In this document: piece by piece, positions 37,182-49,500 of the stretch
Layout of the letters: each line of letters opens with the position of its first letter
How positions within the stretch are numbered: the first letter of the stretch is position 1
Assembly (NCBI RefSeq): GCF_950023065.1
Contig: NC_088681.1
Coordinates: forward strand, 60,918,836 to 60,982,835
Reading direction: 5' to 3'
Source of the DNA: Planococcus citri
Lineage: Eukaryota > Arthropoda > Insecta > Hemiptera > Pseudococcidae
Length of the DNA stretch: 64,000 nt
Position numbers and translations under genes: made by a program
Notes under the pieces: generated by a model
Databases searched by the model: none
Told to the model about the DNA's origin: nothing
The model's input: only the letters and a program-made list of their open reading frames with translations

Positions 37182-40100
37182 TTTTGTCAACGGACACAAT
37201 ACAATGAAATGTACACTTGCGCATTTATCGATTAAAATACCATTTCATATTTTAAACGAACACAATCGTATCGATGTCTAAATATCGCAATTCATAGTCT
37301 TTCCGATCTCGAAAAAAAAACAACCGAGTAACGCCCCCAATTGATAATGAAATCTCAGTTCGACACATTCCTCATCAAACGTGGGCAAACTTTACGTCAT
37401 CGACCGATAACATTGGAAAATAAAATTTTGATTAACATCTTCGGGGCAGTATTAAGTACCTACCTATTTGAATTTCACACAGCACACGAACAGATTCTCA
37501 TTTCCTTTTTTCAGAATGTTCGAAGAAAAAGTCTCAGGTGCATAAGATTTTGGAAAAACGTAATTTTTGATGACCATCTTCAATAACTTGTGATTTACAT
37601 CATTACATGATTTATGGGAGCTGGGAATACCACAGTGCAGATTTTTCAGTTTCCAGAAATTCGGCGCTCAAACTGACTAATTTTACGATATTTTGGGCAA
37701 TTTTTTTCCTATTTTACTTAGTGTGAATTTCGATTACTTTTTCTATTTTTTAATTATGGAATATAAATTTTGAGACTCTCTCTACTGAAAAATGCTGAGC
37801 TATTTTTGAGGGAATAAATTTGTTTTTCCAAAAAATTTTGAATTTTCTCATTCATTCTTAAAAATTTTCTTTCAATTTATGATAAATTTGCCGGAGGGGG
37901 GGGAGACCTATGAACATGAATTGAAAAGAAAAATCGAGATAATTTCGTAAAGTATAGGCAGTGAAAAAAATCTATAGTAATAATATTGACCCCCCCCCCT
38001 CCATCAAATAAAATTTGAAAAATTGTCCTCTCCTGAACGTAAGTACGTATTCTACATTATATTACATCAACGATTCGAAAATACTTTTAGACTGATCCTG
38101 TTTTTGTCTTTCTTTCAATTTTTTAACCAAGGAACAAAAATTTTGGAACTCCTTATTCTGAAAAATATTGAGATATTTTTGGGAAAATTTAAATGAAAAA
38201 TTTTCGAATTTTTCACTTATTCTTCCCTTATTATGGAAATTTTAATTTCTAAAAATTTTCTCAAAAGTGATGATAAATTTTGGGGGAAAAGATTTAAGCA
38301 TTTGAAAATTTCGAATTGAAAAAAAATCGAAATGCTTTCTCAAGTAGGAAGTGAAAACTGATAGTAATAATATTGATCCCCTCTCCATGTCCTTCTTTTT
38401 TCCTTTTTTTCATTTTTCCATTTGTTGGAAAATTTTGATAATATTTTACGAGCTTTTTCAATTTTTAAGTAGGTACGTTTTAGTGAATTTGATTATCGTA
38501 TAGATAATTTCAAACAATTAAGATCGTATTTTTTTAAAATTTTTGCAAGATTTCACAAAACAAAATTCTTGCAATTTTTTTTTCAAATTTCCCAAACAAC
38601 ATTTTTAGAAATTTTTTCAATTTTCAATTATACCTATTAATGAAAATTTCTGTTAATTTTATGCTTTTTTATTGATTTTTTTGCCAGTTTAGTTTAACTT
38701 TCCGCAGACCTTGGAAAATTCTCTCCATTTTTTCCCCGATTCTTGCAGTTTTTCAACAAATTTCAAGTTCATAATAATTAATGATTCACCACTACATTTT
38801 ATCAAATTTCAGTAAATTACCTACTTATTAAAATGTTTTGTCTAATTCACAACATTTTTTTTTTCGATTTTTATCTCTTTCGCTGGGTTTTTTGAGGGGA
38901 GGGGAGGGTACAAAAACTTTTGCATTTTTTTGCCATTTTCATCCATTTCAACATTTTTTTTTGTAAATCTCGGCAATTTGCCTTGATGAAACTTTTGTCA
39001 CATTTTTGGGTCAATTTTCAATCTTGAGAACTTTGACTTCAATTTTTCACATCTTTCATAAATTTCGGAAATAATGTTCACACTGTTTTATAATATTTTC
39101 TCTAGATTTTCAAGTATTTTACCGGGTCATTTTTTAGAGAATTTTTGAGCAATTATTCGGTTCATATTTCGATAGATCTCGCTACTTTAACTGTCGGATA
39201 ACTTCACTACTTTTCCAAGATTCTCGACAGATTTTGTGCTTTTTGCGAATTTTTTTCAACATTTTAAACATTTTTGGCACTTTTTCTGAATTTTTGAATA
39301 TTTTATCGATTTTTTCAAGATTTTAAGAGAAAAGATCAGAATTTAAAAAAGTCAAACTAAGTCTCATTTCCTGAAATTTCTTCATTTTGTAGATTTTTCC
39401 AAATGAATGTAAAATATTCCCTCCGACCCCTCCCTCGCCCCCCAAAAAAAACCTGAAAAGTGCACAAGTCATAAATGGAGCTAGATATTGAACCTTCAAA
39501 TTTGTATCGTCATAACTTCGACCGTAAGTCTTCAAAGAATGAAGGGGGAGGGGGCTAAGAAGACTCGTAATTTTCACATTTTTCTTATTTTAGGTATCTG
39601 AAGCTTTTAAAATGTTGAAATTTCACACCTCAACAGTTGCCGAAATCGCGGAGGCTTTGTTCGAAAAATTTTCAACGAAACTGACGAAATATTTAATTAA
39701 AATTTGAAAAGCTCAAAACTGAACTTGTACGACGAAAGTTTGATTTTTTATGACAAGTCCATAAGTCGAAAGCTACATTTGAAAATCGAAAAAAAAACTT
39801 ACAGCAAAAAGGTCTTTTTTCAGCCCATTTTTAACAATGAAGCACAAAAAAATGAATAAAAAAATCAAAAATGGAGTGACATTGTTATCTACTAATTTGA
39901 AAATGTACCTACAGTTCAAATATTATGACTTATTTTTCTCTCTTCCTCCCAAATTGGTGTGCTGAAACATGGTCAAAATGGCAAAAAAAATCGAAAATGG
40001 CAATGGACACTAAACTCATCCGAATTTCGAGGGAATCTGGTTCGAATATCTACTTACTTTTCAAGCACCACCCCCCACTCTTCTCCAGCCCTAATTTTGA

Positions 40101-40597
40101 AAACAAAAAATTGAAAAATCACGTATGTAGAGTCAGATATTCTCATCAGCATCTCACATCATCCATTCTATTTTCTAGGAGGAAAATTCGCCAAAAAATA
40201 ATCCATTTCACGTCGACTCTACCTCTGGCTGCACCTCATGTACCAATTTAGCAGGATATTTCGTTTCATTAGCGATGACAAGGATAATGGTTCATATTTC
40301 ACGCGCGCCATACGCCATAACACAACAACGTGTAAAATTATCAACGAAAAAAGCAAGTCTGCTGCTGGTTGACATGTGCGAGCTTTCGTACATCTTTCTT
40401 CTCTTTTTTCCCCCTGCAGGGGTCTTTCAAGGGCAAAGAAACCCTGTCACGAGAGGGCATGAGGAGGAGAGGGAGAGGTGAGGTTCGTGAAAAGACTAAA
40501 AAATTCATTATTCATCGGGTTCGCGGCTACCTAAAACGTATTGTACATTAAACTATACGTATTACGAGTACGTATAAAACGACGTATCACTTTAAGC
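37182..40597. other. Head-to-head intergenic region between the amnionless-like and amylase-like genes
   Basis: 3.4 kb separates two divergent start codons. It is AT-rich with C/G-runs (37898-37905, 37990-37998) and loosely repeated TTTTCAATTTTTC-like words. It must hold both promoters. TATAAA at 40573 lies only 25 bp before the amylase-like ATG, too close to be a normal TATA box for that start. Confidence 0.4.
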
Positions 40598-43500
40598 ATG
40601 TTTTTTGATAACGTTCCTTCGTCGTGGGTAACTTTGATAATTAATTTTCTACTGTTTTTAATTATAATTTTGTACCACGATCAACGTGCTAGCTCCGTTT
40701 TAGCTGCGGAGAATTTCACCCTTGCTGCTGGTACTGCTGCTGCTGCAGATGTTGCTACGACGTCTGCTTTTTCAGATGCTGCGGATAGAAGGCTTGAAAA
40801 TGTTACGGTTTTCTTGAAATCGTGGCCGTTTCGTATGGTGCGAAAAGAATGCGAATCTTTGTTCTTGTATAATTACGGATATACTTCGGTGCTGGTAAAT
40901 TTCCACCCCAATTTATTCTTCTTTCATCCCTGCTCCTTTTTTATTCGTCTAAAAGTATTTTCAAACCCCTGAATTTAGCTCAGAGCCCCCCCCTCCCTCT
41001 TCCTGGCTCCCAAGCTAAGAGAATATCGAACTGAAATTAATTTCCCTCATTTCGATAATAAAAATGACAAATAAATCCGCCTTGTCATTATAATCTTTAA
41101 ATATTATGTTCTCAGGTATCCTCAATTCAGGATAAAAAGTTGCTGAAGAAGCACTCGGAGAATTTCCAATTTAACGATTTATTTAAATTTCGAACGTCAT
41201 TAGGAACAATAGAAGAATTCGCCAGTATGATTAAATCTTGCGAAAAAAACGGAATTAAGTATGCTTTTAATTAAGATTTCACAACAAGACGACGATGATA
41301 ACGACGACGACGATATTCCACTTAAGTATATACCATAATAGCTCACTAAATCGAACATCCACCCCTTTATCGTCCTTCCTGTTCTTCTTTTTCCATTTTC
41401 AACTTAACAATAAACTAACCTAAGCCGATATCGTGACGATGTCTCGCTAAGCATAATAATTTCACCATTTTACTTCCCCATTCAGTCTGCTGCTTCCTCG
41501 TCATAAACTTCTCGTGGTTTTCTTAAGTCTCTGTCGTTGTCGTCGTCATCTGCACCACGAATTAATCGTTTCTGGTACAATTTGTCGCAGACAACGCAAA
41601 AATTAATACGTTTTAATATTTTAATTGGTCGAATAAATGAAAAAAATGTATCTACGAGCGAAAATAGGTAGGTATGGTTCTGATAAAAATCGCAACAACA
41701 AAATTCCATATCCCAAAAAAGTAACCTCGATCGAAGCATTTTAATTGAATTACGATTTCAAACTCGTCTGATTTTTTTACTCTTTTTTATGTGTATTTCT
41801 CATCTTCATTGAAACACAAATTCCAAATGGCTAATTTATTTGGCGCTTTTTCTCCGTCCAAGGTGAACCATATTTACCTACTCACAAATGAACAGATTTT
41901 GTTAGCATAATGAAACATTTAAATACAAAAACATATTACATATATGTAGGTAACCGAATGCACACGATTTTTGCTACACACACATGGCGATGTTAATACG
42001 GATATTTTTATGATATAAATAAATTAAAATTAAATCGAGCGGAATTAGTTTACGCTTAAATAAACACGTAGGTACGTAAACTTGATACCCTACGTTTAAA
42101 CTATAGATAGGTACGTAGAGGTACCCCGTAGCAATAATGGAAAAAAATTCACGTTTTGAATAATTACGTTGATTTTTTGAAAAAAGGAAGTGTTCGATTT
42201 GACGATGTGTATAGGAAAAAGGAAGAAAAAAAAACTATTTCGATGCAACGTAATTAAATTAGAAATTAGCGAGTGAAAAAATATGACATGATTAATTATT
42301 ATATGCAAACGTGCAATTCATCAATGCACGAATTTTTCCACTTGAGGACAGTAAAATGTAATTTTGTAGGAGGATCTGTACGTTAATCGTTTTGAAAAAA
42401 AAATGGGAAAATTAAAAAAAAAAAATAGCTAAGTAATATAATAAATAGAAAATTAAACTGATTTTTTTTTACTAAACTGGTGAATAATTTAACGAGAAAA
42501 AAATTGAACTAGGAAAGGAGCATGATTTGAGGTTTCGAGTAGGTGCTGAAATTGAGCTTTAAAAATGTTTGAAATCACTGTACGATTTTTATGGATTTTT
42601 TTTCGCAGTCGGATAAATCATTTTGTTCAATTAAAAAATTGATAGTCATCAGAAAAATCCAGAAAAAAAATAATTTTCATTAATAAGTTTTTTTTTTTGA
42701 TATTTCAGGAACCCCTTCAAAGTACAAATGTAACAAGATGAAAATTAATCATTTCTTACCACACATTTCTGCAGCAATCTCAAACTTGATCTCAAATTCT
42801 GCTTCAAAAATATTGCAGGGGAGTATTTTTTTGAGAAAATCTTTCGAGAACCTCTGAGTAAAGTTTTTTAAGTTAATTTTTCATGACTGAAAAATGAAAA
42901 ATATGACCTTTGATAAGAACTTTCTTTCGAAATGATCAGCTATACACAGAATGAAAATATTTTGAAATTTTCAATCTTCAACCCAAATGCAAAATATATT
43001 CCTTTCTTTTTCCCTCCCCCTCCCATTTCCAAACGGTTTAGAAAAATACGACCTTTGATAAGATTTTTCTTTCCAGAAAATAATTAACAACAATAAAAAC
43101 GTTTTGAAATCTCCAAACTTCAATCCAACAATATTGCTCGGTAATTCTGCAAAAGTGTAAATTCCAAAAAATTACCAAAATAAAGTAACTAAACAAAATT
43201 ATTACATTTAAAAAAAAAAATTGTGTCATATTTCTATAAATTACTCGAGAGGAAATAAATCCTTATTATTCAAATCTATGTTTTCAAATGACTGAAAAAT
43301 GATCGAAAAAATGTTGCTGTAAATTACCAAAAAATTACCGCAAATTACCTAAAATTTCTGTATATCCCTAAGAAACTACCGTAAATTACCAAATATTACT
43401 GTCAATTACCGTAAATTATCAAAAGTTACCGAAAAATTATTGAAAATTGCTAAACAAAATTATTGTAAATTAACGAAAAATAACTGTTGATTACCAAAAA

Positions 43501-46500
43501 GTTACGTAAATTACCAAAAATCACTGTAAATTACCAAAAATTACTGTAAATTACCAAAAATTACCGTAAATTACCAAAATTTACTGTAATTTATCTGAAA
43601 TTACCATAAATTACCTAAATTTACTGTAATTTATCTAAAATTACCAAAAATTACCAAAAAATTACTTAAAATTGCTGAAGAAAATTATTGTAAATTGGCA
43701 AAAAGTAACTGTTAATTACCAAAAAATTACTGTAAAATACCAGAAATTACTGTAAATTACCAAAAAATACCCTAAATTACCAAAAATTACAGTCAATTAC
43801 CAAAAATTACGGTAAATTATCAAAAGTTACCAAAAAATTATTGAAAATTGCTTAACAAAAGTAATGTAAATTATCAAAAAATAACCAGGGATGAAAAGCC
43901 TTAAAATGAAACTTCTGCTTTTGGCTTTTAGCTTGAAATTTCAAAATTGAAACTTTTGGCTTTAGCTTTCGGCTATCTCGATTTTTAAGGCTTGCTTTAG
44001 CCAAACTTTCGGCTTCCAATGGCTTTCCCTTATACTTTCAATTTACCAGCTTTCAGCTATATTTCATTAAGCTTTTAGCTTTAAACTTTTGGCTTTAAGC
44101 TTTTGACCTTAAACTTTTAGCTGATATGCCATCAATTTACAAAAAAAAGGGAATTAAAAATTAGATTACGCACATTGCTTTCATAATTAGTGATTGTAGT
44201 AGAGAATATTCATTGCTAGAATTATGATATAGGGCATACTGCCCCCGTGTAGAAAAAACGAGGTATTTACCACAAGTTTACCACAAAGTAGGTGGTATAT
44301 CACTGATTTACTCTTGATATACCATCAAATTGTGGTATACCACTAGTAAATGTAAAAAGTAAAATTTACTACTGTTATACAATTTCCTGAAAATGTAAAT
44401 GCAAAAGTTTACCACTGGTTTACCATTTAGTAAATTTAACAACATGGTAAACCAATAGTAAATGAAAGATGTAAAATTTACCACTGGTTTACTATATTTT
44501 GATAATGTTTTACTGTCTAAAAAGTGAAACCATGTTTGTAATACCATTGGTAAATGTGAGGAGGTAAATTTTACCATTGGTTATACCAAGCAAATCGTTT
44601 TTTGATTTGCTGAAGGATAAAGTTATCAAAAGTCCAAACTTTGTAGGTTATTCACAATTTTTGTGCAATTTTTTCATCAACTTTGAAGTTTTTAAAGCAC
44701 ATCACGTTTTAAATTTCAGTTCTAGATAATTTATGGTATTTTATTGAAAAAAAAAATATAAAAAGCACTCAAAAACGCGACATTACTTTGTAGAAATCTA
44801 CAAAAAACATTATAATTACAAAATAATGTCATCCATTCAGAAAAATACATATTTCTTGGGGACTGGTTAGGTATAGAATCAAATCTTTTTCATGAACAAA
44901 TTTTTAATCAAGGTTTCCAGGTGTTTTTCAGATTTTCAGATGGTATTTTTTCAAGACTTCAAATAGGATTTACTAGATTCATGTCTTCCTACCCCATAAA
45001 CTACCCACTTTCAGTGAAAACTGAAAAAATGTGCACCTCATCACCTATATCCTCATAAAAAAAGTCAGTAAACAAAGTGCATGATCTGGTATCATCTGCA
45101 AAATATCGCCCCATGAAATATTATTACAAAAAATGAAAGAAAATAAATAAGAATAAAATCATCACATCTCCAAAATTCGACTAAGTCCAAATTTCCTAAA
45201 CAAATAAACCCATATAACACCATATCCTCCATCGAATGCAGTAGCCTAGTTGTCAGAGCAGAGTGGAAGTAAGTGGTGATATAGAGGTCGTGGGTTCGAT
45301 CCCCACCCAGGGCACAAATTTTTTTATTTTGAAAAATTTTTTAGGTAGCATTTTAACATCAACTCTTGCTATTCTGTACACACAATGTGCATTTCAAGCC
45401 TTTTAAAACAATACAAAGGGCTTGACTTGCATTTCCAAACCAGTTGTAATTTGCATGGTATACCAGTGGTTTACGTGTTTCAATCTATGACTTGTATACA
45501 ACATGGTATTCAACATAGTATATCCACCCAGTTAACTATGTGGTATACATCTGGTTTTTTCTACACGGGCCTCCATCGCCTGAAGGGGGATGATTTTATG
45601 AACCCCTTAAACTGAAAAGTTTGAGAACGTATGCTTTACGAAGGGTAAAATAGTTAGCAATTTGTCATCAATTAAATGACAGATTTATGATGACAAGTTA
45701 GGTCTTTGTATCGAGCTCGCGGCCGCGAGTCGATTATTTAAATAGGGAAAAATGCCGACAAAGATCTTAGCCTTTGGTCACGTGACTATCTTAAAAAATT
45801 ATATATACAAGTAGTCCGCGGCATGTTCCTCACTTAGTTCCGTTTCCTGCAGTAAGATGGTTCTTCGTCATTTAGTAATAAGTTTTTATTTGTTAACACC
45901 TCGCGTGTGAAATTTATTTAATTGATTTAGACAATCAATTGATCCGATGATCAATTGTATTGGAGTTCTTTTCGGTAGTTTGAGGTGTAACCAGTCACCT
46001 GTAAATTATGCGAAGTGTTACGTGAAATCTCGTTTAGTTAAGGTGCCATCATCGTCCTTAGTATTAGTAGGACCCATGATAGAGATGGTCAATGTGGACA
46101 GTTTTCAGGTAAATGTTAAAGCGCATTTATCATCAAGGTAATTGGCTTATTACTAATTATTGTTATAGGTAGGCATGTGGAATCGGAGAATTCCATGCCT
46201 ACCTAATATTTTATCAATGGTGTTTTGCATGACTTCATCGTGTATTTTGTGTATAGGTTTCTTGTTTTTCTACTCGTGAGTATTCCCTGAATTGGAGGAA
46301 TACTACGAGGAAATTAATTAAGTGCACTCGGTACTAGTTATAAATTATGCATTTTACTTCCTTATGACGGATTGTAGTAGACGTAGGCTACCGATAGGTA
46401 GAACCGAAGTCCTATGTATAAATACGTTATAATAAATTCTTTTAAATTGTAATGTAGGTTGTCTTTATTTCAACGTTCATTACATAGTTTTTGCGTAGTT

Positions 46501-49500
46501 AAGTCAGGTTATTGGTTAGATAGAGAGTCTTGAGCTATCCAGGCAAAATAGGGAAATATTCACTCCTAAGGTGATATTTCTAAAACTCACTAGCATAGGA
46601 AAACAAATAATTCCTCCTCTCCTTCTTCTCAGTAATTCCTGGTCTAACTATCTATGTCAATTATTTTTATTATTTTCGTTTTTTTTTTTCATTTCACCAA
46701 ATCGCATTAAAATAAAATTGAATGAAATTTTTTTCATTTTTTCGTTTCTTCTGAATTTAGAGAATTCAATTCTGCAAAAAAGCCTTTGAAAAAAGCCAAA
46801 AGAATGAAACTTTTGGCTAGCTTTTGGCTTGGAAAAAATGAAACTTGCAAACTTTTAGCTTTTGGCTAAGTGCGAAAATCTGCTCGGCTTTCAGCTTTCG
46901 GCTTTAAGCTTTCGGCTAGCTTTTCATCCCTGAAAATAACTGTTGATTACCAAAAAGTTACCGTAAATTACCAAAAGTTACAGTAAATTACCAAAAATTA
47001 CCAAAAATTAACGTAAATCAGAATTACCAAAGATTACCAAAAAATTACTTGAAATTGCTAAAGAAAATTATTGTAAATTGCCGAAAAATAACTGTTCATT
47101 CCTTACCAAAAAATTACTGTAAATTCCAATAAATTACTGCAAATTACCAAAAATAATTACCAAAAATTATTTAAAATTGCTAAAGATAAATAAGAATAAA
47201 TTAGCGAAAAATAACTGGTAATTACCAAAAAGTTACTGCAAATTACCATAAATTACCATAAATTACCGTAAATTACCATAAATTACCGTAAATTACCTAA
47301 AATTACCAAAAAGTTATTTAAAATTGCTAACAATAATTATTGAAAATTAGCAAAAAATAACTGTTAATTACCAAAAATTTACCGTAAATCAGCAAAAACT
47401 TACTCTGAATTACTGAAATTCACAGCAAATTACCAAAAAATTACCGTAAATTACCCATAAAATTAAAAATAATTTACTGTAACTTACCATAAATTATCAA
47501 GAAAATTCATGAAATGTCGCCCTTAAATTATGCTTTAAAAAATACCAAGAAATAAAAAATTTCCCTAAAATTACCAAAAATTACCGTCACTTACCAAAAA
47601 TTACCAAAAATAAATAAATGTTGAAAATTACTTAAAAAATAGAAAAATTGCAAAAATTACAATTTTGAAATTTTAATTTTTCTCGATGAAAAGTCGATTA
47701 TGATCGAAATTCGATAAATCGAATCCCTTTAATCGATTTATTGCGATTTTCGATTTTACATGATCGATTATGTTCGAAATGAAAAAATCAATTTAGCCTC
47801 GAAAACTCATTTTGCTTGACCAAAAATAAATCGTGATCGAATATCAAATACCTAACACAAAACACAACTCTAGAAATCGATTTTTTTTTCATTATTTCGA
47901 TTATCGATTCCATATGATCGATTACGTTCGAAATCACGAATCCATTTTAGCCTCACAAATACACTTTTATTCTACATCAAAAATTACTAATGATCGAAAA
48001 TTAATTAATCGAACACAAAAATCGATTTATTTGCGATTTTCGATTCCATAATATTCGATTACTCATACGTTCAAAATGATGAATAAATTTTAGACTCAAA
48101 AATACGCTTGTATTTCTATACCAAAAATTAATAATTATCGAAAATCAATTAATCGAACACCATAAATCGATTTATTTGCAATGTTCGATTCTATGAGTGA
48201 ATCTTCAGGAAAAAAATATTAATTTTACCCTCAAAAATAGACTGTTTGATCAGAAATCGATTAATCAAACCCCAAAAATCTATGTTTTGCGCTTTTCGAT
48301 ACAAATGATCGCAATTGTGCTCAAAATCTAAAATTCAATCTCAAAATCAAACATCCCGATCAAAAGTTGATCATTATCGAAAATCGATTCCTAAAGAACC
48401 GATTTATTTGCGATCTTTATTGCATCCATATATTAGTACAACTACCTATAATTGATCAGGTTCGAAATGAAAAATCAATTTACTGTAGACCTAAACCTCA
48501 TGATCAAAAATCGATTATGATCAAAATCGATTCATTTTCTATTTTGTATGATCGATCATGCTTTGAAGTTATCATTGTTGTTCTGTGCTGATTTTTCGTT
48601 TCATTTTTGCTTTTGTTTGGAAAAAATTGACCAATTCGATCATAAGGAGTGATTGATCTTTTAAAAAATGGTGGGTAGGTCTAGTTCGGACCTTATAGAC
48701 ACCCATTTTCACAGAAAATTGTCAATTTAGTTGAATTAGTTACAAATCAGAAAATAATTCGTTACCATATTGTTTTTAACAGAAACAAAGTCTCCAAAAA
48801 TCACTGATGTTTTCTTGATCAAAATAATTATTAATTTAATTGCTTCAAATTTTATTCAGTCAAACTCCAAAAATTACATCAAGTTCGATCTGACCAACAT
48901 TTCAGATCAGCACGAGCACAGAAGTCTTGAAAATCAATTTTCATTACGAAAAGATGAAATCATCGTCAAAGTTGATCAATAATGACCATTCGGTACAGTT
49001 CGATAATTTAAAAATACCCAAAATGACATGAAGATTGCTTATAAAACTCATCTTAATATTTACAAATTCACCTCGCCTGACTCACTTCCTTTAACGTACT
49101 AAAAGGAAATTATCATTATCTCATCTCGTATATATGGACAAAACATCATCTCTCACTCATACTTATAAGTATTTTTCAAATCATTCAGTTCAAATCTATA
49201 CTTGGGTACCTACTTAAACATAATATACACCGTCAATTATCACATAATTCACGCATTGTTTACACAGTTTATTATTCATTTACACCAAACCGACATTCGT
49301 AAAAAAACACATTTACTACACACTACCACACATCACGTCTCAAAATACACATATCCATCCATCGTTCAATTATCACTTGTACTTATTAATGCTAATACAA
49401 TCGGAAAATCCCACGCAGGGTTTACGTGTCGCTGAAATTAATCACCGATAAACAAATAGACCAAGTTGTCAAAAGGTACGAAGAAATCGAACCTTTCTTG

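Larger units (their letters stand above)
43886..46932. mobile_element. hAT-like element with 8-bp target duplication, carrying nested insertions
   Basis: The ends CAGGGATGAAAAGC (43886) and its reverse complement (ending 46932) are flanked by AAAATAAC at 43878-43885 and 46933-46940, an 8-bp target duplication inside the ATTACC array. Subterminal regions (43911-44130, 46775-46925) are built of inverted GGCTTTxAGCTTT words. No transposase is seen. The interior hosts a second inverted-repeat element (44244-45569) and an LTR-like block (about 45690-46530). Confidence 0.9.

Noticed and set aside
40573..40578. TATA box of the amylase-like gene
   Set aside because: Only 25 bp before the ATG, so the implied start site would fall at or after the start codon.
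45237..45325. Functional tRNA gene
   Set aside because: Internal promoter boxes are present, but the acceptor stem and anticodon arm do not pair convincingly.
45710..45745. Cloning-vector polylinker (SacI, NotI and SwaI-like sites)
   Set aside because: Flanking sequence on both sides is continuous genomic-style AT-rich DNA within a transposon; only these sites look vector-like.
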